A stretch of 7,702 bases of DNA, taken from contig JAHDHM010000161.1 of assembly GCA_020631315.1 (NCBI GenBank), positions 1-7,702 on the forward strand. Direction: 5' to 3'. Source of the stretch: Acidimicrobiales bacterium. Lineage in GTDB: Bacteria; Actinomycetota; Acidimicrobiia; Acidimicrobiales; Poriferisodaliceae. The notes beneath the pieces are model-generated. The model was not told the origin of the DNA, ran no database searches, and worked only from the letters and a program-made list of their open reading frames with translations. Of this stretch, positions 1 to 5,261 are shown in pieces. The position numbers and the translations under genes are program-made. How positions within the stretch are numbered: the first letter of the stretch is position 1; each line of letters begins with the position of its first letter.

Positions 1-1693
1 CGACACCCCGGCCGGGGCCTTCGACCCGCGGGTGTCACCCGACGGCGCCTCGATCGCCTACGTGGTCGGCGACGAGCTGCGTCTCGTCGACGGCTCCGGC
101 GATCGGACACTCGCCGCCGAGGCAGGGGACACCGTGTCGTGGGGCAGCGCCGAGTTCATCGCCGGCGAGGAGATGCGACGCACCCGTGGTCACTGGTGGT
201 CGCCGTCGGGCGACGCCCTCGCCGTCGCCCGCGTCGACGTGGCGCCCGTCGACGTCTGGCAGCTCGCGGACCCGACACATCCGGAACGACCGGTGCAGGC
301 GATGCGGTACCCGGCGCCCGGTACGGCGAACGCTGCTGTCTCGTTGTGGGTCGTCGGCGTCGATGGTGCCCGCACCGAGGTCGACATCGACTGGGGCGAG
401 TGGGAGTACCTCGCCGACGTCGCCTGGGACGGCGACGGTCTGCGGGCCGTCCTGCAGACACGTGACCAACGGCGGATGGCGATCGTCGACATCGACCCGT
501 CGAACGGTGCGACCACGCTGCGCAGGGAGATCACCGACGCCGTCTGGGTCGAGATCGTTCCTGGTGTGCCGAGCTTCCACGACGGCCGTCTCGTCACGGT
601 CGAGGAGCGCGACGGCAACCGCCAGTTGTGCCTCGACGGCGAACCCGTCTCCGGTGAGGGCCGGTGGGTGCGTGGCGTCGCAGGCTCGCTGCTGGCCGGG
701 ATCGTGTTCACGGCATCGACCGACCCGTCCGAGGTCCACGTCATGCGCTGGACGCCGGCGGGTGTCGAGCAGCTCACCTCCGAGCCCGGCGTGCACGGTG
801 CGCTGGTGGGCGGCGAGGTGTTGGTGATCACGACCTCGACGCTCGAGTCACCCGTCCGACGTGTCGAGGTCCGTGCTGGAGCAGCGGTGCACATGATCGA
901 GGATCTCTCCGAGACGCCGGTGATCGAGCCGATGGTGAGCCTGCATCGCGTCGGCGATCGTCGCATCCCGACCGCCGTGCTGTTCCCCGGGCCCGACGCC
1001 GATGTGCCGGACGGCCCGTTGCCGGTGTTGCTCGATCCGTACGGAGGGCCACACGCCCAGCGGGTGCTGCGCAACGCACATGCGTTCACGACGTCGCAGT
1101 GGTTCGCCGACCAGGGCTTCGTGGTCGTCGTCGCCGATGGACGCGGGACGCCGGCGGTGCCGGGGGACTGGGAGCGTTCGGTGTACGGCGATCTCGCGGC
1201 GCCGGTCCTCGAGGATCAGATCGACGCCCTGCACGCTGTCGCCGAGCTGTATCCGGGTCGGCTCGATCTCGACCGAGTCGGCATCCGTGGCTGGTCGTTC
1301 GGTGGCTACCTGGCGGCCCTCGCGGTGTTGCGCCGACCCGATGCCGTCCACGTCGGCATCGCCGGCGCGCCCGTGACCGACTGGCGTCTGTACGACACGC
1401 ACTACACCGAGCGGTACCTCGGCAACCCCGACACCGAACCGGAGAACTACGAGCGCACGTCGCTGATCAACGACGCTGCGTCACTCGAACGGCCGTTGAT
1501 GCTGATCCACGGCCTGGCCGACGACAACGTCGTCGCCGCACACACGCTGCAGCTCAGCCGGGCGCTGCTCGAGGCCGGCCGGCCCCACACGGTGCTGCCG
1601 CTGTCGGGGGTGTCACACATGACGCCGCAGGAGGTCGTGGCGGAGAACCTGCTGCGTCTCCAGGTGGAGTTCCTCCGCACGCACCTGGGCTGA
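1..1693 (+). CDS. Dipeptidyl-peptidase IV-type S9 serine peptidase, 5' end missing
   Basis: This is the C-terminal part of a prolyl-oligopeptidase-family (S9B) enzyme, which removes dipeptides from peptide N-termini. The open frame runs in from the window edge (first full codon at base 2), and residues DPRVSPDG just inside are typical of a DPP IV beta-propeller blade, so the GTG at 32 is not the true start. Numbering from that GTG, residues 1-270 are propeller and about 335-553 are the alpha/beta-hydrolase domain. The Glu-Glu pair that grips the substrate amino terminus in DPP IV is visible at 46-47 (AGEEMRR, followed by WWSPSG). The catalytic triad is Ser422 in GWSFGGY (bases 1295-1297), Asp497 in HGLADDNV and His529 in GVSHM, all intact. 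The reading frame is unbroken to its TGA. About 100 N-terminal residues should lie outside the window. Localisation cannot be judged because the N-terminus is missing. Family assignment is firm; the exact substrate is inferred from the Glu-Glu motif. Confidence 0.93.
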   Translation, partial: DTPAGAFDPRVSPDGASIAYVVGDELRLVDGSGDRTLAAEAGDTVSWGSAEFIAGEEMRRTRGHWWSPSGDALAVARVDVAPVDVWQLADPTHPERPVQAMRYPAPGTANAAVSLWVVGVDGARTEVDIDWGEWEYLADVAWDGDGLRAVLQTRDQRRMAIVDIDPSNGATTLRREITDAVWVEIVPGVPSFHDGRLVTVEERDGNRQLCLDGEPVSGEGRWVRGVAGSLLAGIVFTASTDPSEVHVMRWTPAGVEQLTSEPGVHGALVGGEVLVITTSTLESPVRRVEVRAGAAVHMIEDLSETPVIEPMVSLHRVGDRRIPTAVLFPGPDADVPDGPLPVLLDPYGGPHAQRVLRNAHAFTTSQWFADQGFVVVVADGRGTPAVPGDWERSVYGDLAAPVLEDQIDALHAVAELYPGRLDLDRVGIRGWSFGGYLAALAVLRRPDAVHVGIAGAPVTDWRLYDTHYTERYLGNPDTEPENYERTSLINDAASLERPLMLIHGLADDNVVAAHTLQLSRALLEAGRPHTVLPLSGVSHMTPQEVVAENLLRLQVEFLRTHLG

Positions 1694-1703
1694 GTTCGCT
1701 CAG
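1690..1703. terminator. Short hairpin spanning two convergent stop codons
   Basis: CTGAG (1690-1694) pairs perfectly with CTCAG (1699-1703) across a TTCG loop. The left arm contains the TGA of the peptidase gene and the right arm contains the stop of the opposing gene (TCA at 1700-1702), so one small hairpin sits exactly on the convergent junction. There is no T-run on either side. The stem is only 5 bp, so this is a candidate bidirectional terminator of the U-tract-free kind reported in actinobacteria, not a secure one. Confidence 0.35.
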
Positions 1704-2257
1704 GCGATCACGACGTCGACGACCGCCGTCGCCACGACGTGGACCGACTGCGGGTCGGGTGTGTCCGGATGGACGACCACGAGGTCGTGACCGACCGACG
1801 CGAGCCGCCCGGTGATGCGCTGCCCGCCGGCGACGGTGATGACGAGGTCGGGTCGATCCTCCAGGCGGTCAGCGAGGAGCTCGAGCAACGTGACGTCCAT
1901 CGCCGCGGGAGTGTCCGCACCGGTGCGGCGCTGACGGCGGCGTGTCGAACGGATCGCGGCGACGGCGCTGGTCGCCACGACGGTGGACCGGCCGGCGTTC
2001 GAGATGACGACGACATCGACGCCGAGCAGTGAGATCACGCCGGTGTGGCGGCCGCCTGCGCTCGTCTCGAGCACCACGCCGTCGGCCGAGGCAGCGAGCT
2101 CGGCGAGCAGCTCGGCGGTCGTCGCGGACTCGAGCAGTGCGCTCTCGAGCCAGCGCTGTCGGCGGCGTTCGTCAACGGCGCCGCGCCGTCGCAACTCGGC
2201 CAGCCAGGCGGCCGGGTCGTCGCCCAGGTCGTCGCCGGCGCCACCGTGCTGCTCCAC
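1700..2257 (-). CDS. Unrecognised 185-aa protein with two tandem Sm/SH3-like barrel repeats
   Basis: I cannot name this gene. Residues 1-50 are charged and probably helical (an Arg/Glu-rich stretch at 21-38). Two similar halves follow. Half one (about 45-103) has a helix, then AGGRHTG, then LLGVDVVVI, ending in VVATSAVAAI. Half two (about 119-184) has a helix (LLELLADRL), then AGGQRITG, then SVGHDLVVV, ending in VVATAVVDVV. The pattern of a glycine turn, a 'G-x-D-x-V-V-V' strand and a closing hydrophobic strand resembles LSm/SH3-like small barrels seen in other actinobacterial hypothetical proteins. An Arg-rich linker (104-112) joins the halves and could touch nucleic acid. No signal peptide or membrane segment is seen. 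The start is the GTG at 2257-2255; no upstream in-frame start is visible and no ribosome binding site precedes it, which fits the leaderless promoter next to it. The gene is divergent from the phoH operon and converges on the peptidase with 6 bases between the stops. RNA or protein binding is only an inference. Confidence 0.75.
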   Translation of the reverse strand: MEQHGGAGDDLGDDPAAWLAELRRRGAVDERRRQRWLESALLESATTAELLAELAASADGVVLETSAGGRHTGVISLLGVDVVVISNAGRSTVVATSAVAAIRSTRRRQRRTGADTPAAMDVTLLELLADRLEDRPDLVITVAGGQRITGRLASVGHDLVVVHPDTPDPQSVHVVATAVVDVVIA

Positions 2258-2264
2258 CGCCCGA

Positions 2265-2270
2265 AATCTA
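2265..2270 (-). promoter_or_regulatory. Candidate -10 box (TAGATT) of a leaderless transcript
   Basis: On the minus strand TAGATT fits the actinobacterial TANNNT -10 consensus and ends exactly 7 bases before the GTG start at 2257. A transcript started at the normal distance would begin at or within a base of the GTG. The absence of any purine-rich Shine-Dalgarno sequence before this GTG agrees with leaderless translation. No TTGAC-like -35 is visible, as is common for such promoters. Confidence 0.5.
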
Positions 2271-2278
2271 GCGACGCA

Positions 2279-2287
2279 CCGAGTCGG
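2279..2287. promoter_or_regulatory. Small palindrome midway between two divergent -10 candidates
   Basis: CCGA-G-TCGG is a perfect 4+1+4 inverted repeat, centred at 2283, halfway between the minus-strand -10 candidate (2265-2270) and the plus-strand one (2297-2302). It would lie in the -35 region of both promoters. A palindrome this short is expected by chance in GC-rich DNA, so calling it an operator is speculative. Confidence 0.15.
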
Positions 2288-2296
2288 CTCCGGGGA

Positions 2297-2302
2297 TAGC
2301 CT
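2297..2302 (+). promoter_or_regulatory. Candidate -10 box (TAGCCT) for the phoH-ybeY-era operon
   Basis: TAGCCT matches TANNNT and stands out in the otherwise GC-rich 89-base divergent spacer (2258-2346). It would give a leader of about 37 bases ahead of the phoH-like start, enough to hold the AGGAG ribosome binding site. No recognisable -35 is present at 16-19 bases upstream. It is the best candidate available, but it rests on one short motif. Confidence 0.3.
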
Positions 2303-2337
2303 CTCCGGACGGCCGATTCACCGACGTCCCGGTCGAC

Positions 2338-2342
2338 AGGAG
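2338..2342 (+). promoter_or_regulatory. Ribosome binding site of the phoH-like gene
   Basis: AGGAG ends 4 bases before the GTG at 2347. The spacing is on the short side, but this is the only strong Shine-Dalgarno match in the leader. It fixes GTG 2347 as the start rather than an internal codon. Confidence 0.65.
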
Positions 2343-2346
2343 TTCA

Positions 2347-3309
2347 GTGCCCACCGAGAGTCCCGCACCCTCGCAGATCAAGATCCGGGTCCCCGGCAAT
2401 CACCTCATGACGCCGCTGCTCGGTCAGCGCGACGAACTCCTGCAACTCGTGCGCGACGCGCACCCCGGCGCACAGGTCCACGTGCGCGGCAACGAGATCT
2501 CCGTGACCGGCGACGAGTCCGAGCGTGCCGGCCGTGTGTTCGAGGAGCTGGTGCTCCTGTTGGAGCAGGGCCACCGCGTGGACGGCGAAGTCGTCAAGCG
2601 CACCATCGACATGGTGCGCGCCGACGAGCGGCCGTCCGAGGTGTTCGGGACCACGATCCTGCGCGCCCCGAGCGGCAAGACGATCCGCCCCAAGAGCGCC
2701 GGCCAGATGGCCTACGTCGAGGGCATCCGCTCGAACATCATCACGTTCGGCATCGGTCCGGCCGGTACCGGCAAGACCTGGCTGGCGGTCGCGTTGGCGG
2801 TCGAGGCGCTGATGGCCAAGCAGGTGAAGCGCATCGTCCTCACCCGACCTGCCGTCGAGGCCGGCGAACGCCTGGGCTTCCTGCCAGGTGACCTCATGGC
2901 CAAGGTCGATCCGTACCTGCGCCCGCTGTACGACGCGCTGCACGACATGTTCGACGCAGAGACCGCCGAGAAGATGTTCGATCGCTCCGTCGTCGAGGTC
3001 GCGCCGCTCGCCTTCATGCGTGGTCGGACCCTGAACGACAGCTTCATCATCCTCGACGAGGCGCAGAACACGACGCCCGAGCAGATGAAGATGTTCCTGA
3101 CACGTGTCGGGTTCGGTTCGAAGGCGGTCGTCACGGGCGACCTCACCCAGACCGATGTCCCCGGCGGCAAGAGCGGTCTGCACGGTCTCGAGAAGGTGCT
3201 CGGCCACATCGACGGCATCGGGTTCAGTCGTCTCGCCCGTCGCGACATCGTGCGGCACCGCATCGTGCAGGACATCGTCGACGCCTACGAACGCACCGGG
3301 CGATCGTGA
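2347..3309 (+). CDS. phoH: PhoH-like ATPase (YbeZ type)
   Basis: This is a cytoplasmic P-loop ATPase of the PhoH/YbeZ family, 320 residues, normal for the family. Residues about 10-56 form the N-terminal KH-like segment (ending in HVRGNEISVTG). The nucleotide-binding core shows Walker A GPAGTGKT at 137-144, the family signature LTRPAVEAGERLGFLPGD at 165-182, and Walker B with FIILDEAQN at 233-241. VVTGDLTQTD (261-270) is the sensor-like strand. All key residues are intact. In E. coli and other bacteria the homologue is encoded next to YbeY and is thought to act with it in rRNA processing or ribosome quality control; its precise activity remains unsettled, with RNA helicase-like roles proposed. 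It opens the operon, and its TGA overlaps the ybeY start by 4 bases (GTGA, 3306-3309), implying coupled translation. Confidence 0.96.
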   Translation: MPTESPAPSQIKIRVPGNHLMTPLLGQRDELLQLVRDAHPGAQVHVRGNEISVTGDESERAGRVFEELVLLLEQGHRVDGEVVKRTIDMVRADERPSEVFGTTILRAPSGKTIRPKSAGQMAYVEGIRSNIITFGIGPAGTGKTWLAVALAVEALMAKQVKRIVLTRPAVEAGERLGFLPGDLMAKVDPYLRPLYDALHDMFDAETAEKMFDRSVVEVAPLAFMRGRTLNDSFIILDEAQNTTPEQMKMFLTRVGFGSKAVVTGDLTQTDVPGGKSGLHGLEKVLGHIDGIGFSRLARRDIVRHRIVQDIVDAYERTGRS

Positions 3310-3887
3310 GCCCGGAACCTCCGAGTCACCGGCGTGGTCCGAAGCGGGTCGGCAACCCCGGCACGTTGGAGGTGTTCGTCGCCGACGAACAGACGGACCA
3401 CGACATCTCGACCGAGCGGTACGCGTCGTTGTCGCGCATGGTGCTCGTCGACGAGGGCATCCGTGGCGATGTCGAGTTCGCGCTGTTGTTCGTCGACCGC
3501 GACGTCATGACGGACCTGAACCGCACTCACATGGGCGGCGACGGGCCGACCGACGTGTTGGCGTTCCCGATCGACGACGACATGGGTCCCGGTGGCCGTG
3601 CCCCCGACGGGGGATCGCGCCGGCCGGCGGTGCGTGACGCGGTCGAGGATCCGGGTCCTCGACTGCTCGGCGACGTCGTCGTCTGCCCTGCGGTCGCCGC
3701 AGCACAGTCCGAGGAGAACGCCGGTTCGTATCCGGGTCACCAGGGCCGGTTGACCGACGAGATCGACCTGCTGGTCGTGCACGGCATCCTCCACGTCCTC
3801 GGTCACGATCACGCCGAGGAGGACGAGAAGGCGGTCATGCAGGCCGCCGAGCGCAAGCATCTCGCCGCCTTCGGAGCCGCACCGTGA
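3306..3887 (+). CDS. ybeY: Endoribonuclease YbeY (rRNA maturation factor)
   Basis: YbeY is a metal-dependent single-strand endoribonuclease needed for 16S rRNA 3'-end maturation and ribosome quality control. The metal site HGILHVLGHDH is present, with ligands His159, His163 and His169 (H-x3-H-x5-H). The second signature, GPTDVLAFPID (80-90), matches the conserved 'PTDVLSFP'. Between this and LLGDVVVCP (120-128) lies a Gly/Pro/Arg-rich insert of roughly 30 residues. A shorter insert is known in mycobacterial YbeY, so this is an enlarged actinobacterial form. At 193 residues the protein is longer than E. coli YbeY (about 155) because of this insert and about 20 extra N-terminal residues before LEVFV. 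The GTG at 3306 is chosen because it overlaps the phoH stop (GTGA). A start near 3366 (TTG) would give the standard N-terminus but lacks a ribosome binding site. The stop overlaps the first unit of the downstream 17-base array. Confidence 0.93.
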   Translation: MSPEPPSHRRGPKRVGNPGTLEVFVADEQTDHDISTERYASLSRMVLVDEGIRGDVEFALLFVDRDVMTDLNRTHMGGDGPTDVLAFPIDDDMGPGGRAPDGGSRRPAVRDAVEDPGPRLLGDVVVCPAVAAAQSEENAGSYPGHQGRLTDEIDLLVVHGILHVLGHDHAEEDEKAVMQAAERKHLAAFGAAP

Positions 3888-3972
3888 ACCGGAGCACACA
3901 GTGAACGGGGTGGCACCGTGAACCGGAGCACACAGTGAACGGGGTGGCACCGTGAACCGGAGAATGCAGTGA
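3884..3972 (+). other. Chain of five overlapping six-codon mini-ORFs linking ybeY to the next gene
   Basis: GTGA occurs at 3884, 3901, 3918, 3935, 3952 and 3969, exactly 17 bases apart. Each GTG opens six sense codons and a TGA that overlaps the next GTG by the same four bases (7 codons = 21 bases, minus 4 = 17). The encoded peptides are MNRSTQ, MNGVAP, MNRSTQ, MNGVAP and MNRRMQ. The first GTG overlaps the ybeY stop and the last GTG is the start of the CNNM/CBS gene. Unit A carries GGAG six bases before the following GTG (GTGs 3901, 3935 and 3969); unit B carries a weaker GGGGTGG before GTGs 3918 and 3952. The layout is read directly from the sequence; that ribosomes actually use it as a stop-restart relay is inference. 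The peptides themselves may have no function. Confidence 0.6.
3959..3962 (+). promoter_or_regulatory. Ribosome binding site of the CNNM/CBS gene
   Basis: GGAG ends 6 bases before GTG 3969. The same GGAG-6-GTG arrangement occurs twice upstream in the array (3891-3894 before 3901, and 3925-3928 before 3935), so the true start is the last of three nearly identical initiation modules. An in-frame TGA at 3936-3938, with no start codon between it and 3969, excludes a longer protein. Confidence 0.7.
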
Positions 3973-5261
3973 ACATCGGGGTCGCCGTCTCGGCGATCGT
4001 GCTGCTGGTGCTCGCCGCGGCGTTCCTGCGTTGGATCGAGGTCACGTTCACCCGCTTGTCGCGCGCTCGTGCGGCGGGTCTCGACGAGCACGCCGGCAAC
4101 GGCGATCGTCTCGTCCTGCTGGTCGCCGACCGCGGCAGGGTCATCGGGCCCGCGGCGCTGTTGCGTCTGTTGTGCCAGGCCGGAGTGGTGGCCATCGCGA
4201 CCTCGCTGGCCGTCGACCGGATCGACAGCGGCGGTGCGGTGATCGCCGTCGTGGTCGCGGCGCCCTCGCTGTACGTGTTGACCGAGGCGATCCCGCATCG
4301 CCGGGCCGTCGAGGACAACGACCGATCGGCCCGTCTGCTCGGCGGTGTCGCTCGCAGCCTCGCCGGCTTCCCGCTGCTCGCATGGCCGCTGCGTCCGCTG
4401 TTGGTGATCGCCGATGCGCTCGTCCCCGAGGTCGAGCCCGAGCGCGACCCCGACGTCGGGGAAGACGAGTTGCTGGCGTTGACCGAGGCGGCTGCCGCGT
4501 CCGACGTCATCGACGACGATGAGGCGGAGATCATCGAGTCGATCATCGAGCTGGGCGACACGATCGCCCGAGAGGTGATGGTGCCGCGGCCGGACATGAT
4601 CACCGTCGACGCCGACGGTCTGGTCCGTGACGCCGTACGGCTCGTGTTGGACCACGGCTACACCCGCATCCCCGTCAGCCGGGACTCCGTCGACGACATC
4701 GTCGGCGTGATCCTGGCCAAGGACCTCATGCGGGTGCAGCTGGCCGGCCGCATCGACGCCACACTCACCGACGTCGGCGTGATCCGCGACATCGTGTTCG
4801 TGCCGGAGTCGAAGCGGGCATCTGAACTGATGCGTGAGATGCAGTCGACGCGCATGCACATGGTGGTGGTCGTCGACGAGTACGGCGGGGTGGCCGGTCT
4901 GGTCACGCTGGAGGACGTCATCGAGGAACTGGTGGGTGAGATCGTCGACGAGTACGACGACGAGACTCCGCTGGTCGAGGATCTCGGCGACGGTGGGTAC
5001 CGCGTGTCGGGTCGCCTCCCGATGGACGAGCTGATCGAGGTGCTCGGCGACGAGTTGCCCGAAGGTGACTTCGACACGGTGGGAGGTCTGGTGCTCGAGC
5101 TGATGGGCCACATTCCCGAGGTGGGCGAGCGCGTCGAGGCCCACGGTCACGAGTTCGTCGCCGAGGCGTTGGACCATCGTCGGGTCGACTCGGTGATCGT
5201 CCGAGCGATCGCACCGCTGCCCGAACCGGAACCCCACATGGAGCACGGAGTCCGATCGTGA
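3969..5261 (+). CDS. CNNM/CBS-domain membrane protein (HlyC/CorC family, YbeX-like)
   Basis: This 430-residue protein has the standard order: CNNM (DUF21) membrane domain at about 1-155, paired CBS domains at about 200-325, and CorC/HlyC C-terminal domain at about 335-415. Hydrophobic segments lie near 4-20, 61-83, 88-107 and 131-152. The CBS part contains IIELGDTIAREVMVPRPDM, YTRIPV, DDIVGVILAKDL, MVVVVDEYGGVAGLVTLEDV and IEELVGEI, all hallmarks of the family. Members are linked to Mg2+/Co2+ transport or sensing. Here the membrane domain is divergent: the usual 'E-x-x-P-K' after the third helix reads EAIPH (106-110), and helix one has Arg21-Trp22 ahead of the conserved Glu24, where small residues are usual. 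The M. tuberculosis homologue Rv2366c, in the same gene context, is similarly degenerate as I recall it, so this may be an actinobacterial subtype with a sensing rather than transport role. Translation probably depends on the upstream repeat array. Its stop overlaps the era start (GTGA). Confidence 0.9.
   Translation: MNIGVAVSAIVLLVLAAAFLRWIEVTFTRLSRARAAGLDEHAGNGDRLVLLVADRGRVIGPAALLRLLCQAGVVAIATSLAVDRIDSGGAVIAVVVAAPSLYVLTEAIPHRRAVEDNDRSARLLGGVARSLAGFPLLAWPLRPLLVIADALVPEVEPERDPDVGEDELLALTEAAAASDVIDDDEAEIIESIIELGDTIAREVMVPRPDMITVDADGLVRDAVRLVLDHGYTRIPVSRDSVDDIVGVILAKDLMRVQLAGRIDATLTDVGVIRDIVFVPESKRASELMREMQSTRMHMVVVVDEYGGVAGLVTLEDVIEELVGEIVDEYDDETPLVEDLGDGGYRVSGRLPMDELIEVLGDELPEGDFDTVGGLVLELMGHIPEVGERVEAHGHEFVAEALDHRRVDSVIVRAIAPLPEPEPHMEHGVRS
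5247..5250 (+). promoter_or_regulatory. Ribosome binding site of era
   Basis: GGAG lies 7 bases before GTG 5258, inside the end of the preceding gene. It supports this GTG, which also overlaps the preceding stop (GTGA, 5258-5261). Confidence 0.7.

Larger units (their letters stand above)
3881..3975 (+). repeat. Tandem 34-bp repeat, about 2.7 copies, made of alternating 17-bp units
   Basis: Copies one (3881-3914) and two (3915-3948) are identical 34-mers. Copy three (3949-3975) is partial, with three substitutions (CACACAG changed to AATGCAG). Within each 34-mer there are two related 17-base units that both begin GTGAAC: unit A is GTGAACCGGAGCACACA and unit B is GTGAACGGGGTGGCACC. From 3884 the order is A-B-A-B-A', followed by the GTGAAC that starts the next gene. 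The repeats fill the whole gap between ybeY and the CNNM/CBS gene. There are no unique spacers, so it is not a CRISPR array. Confidence 0.95.

Noticed and set aside
32..34. GTG at 32 as the true start of the peptidase
   Set aside because: The frame is open to the window edge and the residues before it continue a propeller blade, so the gene begins outside the window.
664..1815. A 383-codon plus-strand frame overlapping the peptidase
   Set aside because: It is extremely Arg/Gly-rich and out of frame with an intact S9 peptidase carrying all catalytic residues.
3964..3966. ATG just before the CNNM/CBS gene as an alternative start
   Set aside because: It reads ATG-CAG-TGA and stops at once. It lies inside the last mini-ORF and is out of frame with the gene.
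3888..3968. Mg2+-responsive riboswitch or leader ahead of the CNNM/CBS gene
   Set aside because: The entire gap is the 17-base repeat array. It is too short and repetitive for an M-box or similar, and has no long paired stems.
3881..3975. CRISPR array
   Set aside because: The repeats are directly tandem with no unique spacers, only about 2.7 copies, and no cas genes are nearby.
3285..5246. A 653-codon open frame on the minus strand opposite ybeY and the CNNM/CBS gene
   Set aside because: It is antisense to well-supported genes and rich in His, Asp, Gln and Arg, with no recognisable domain. Long antisense frames are expected where third positions are nearly always G or C.
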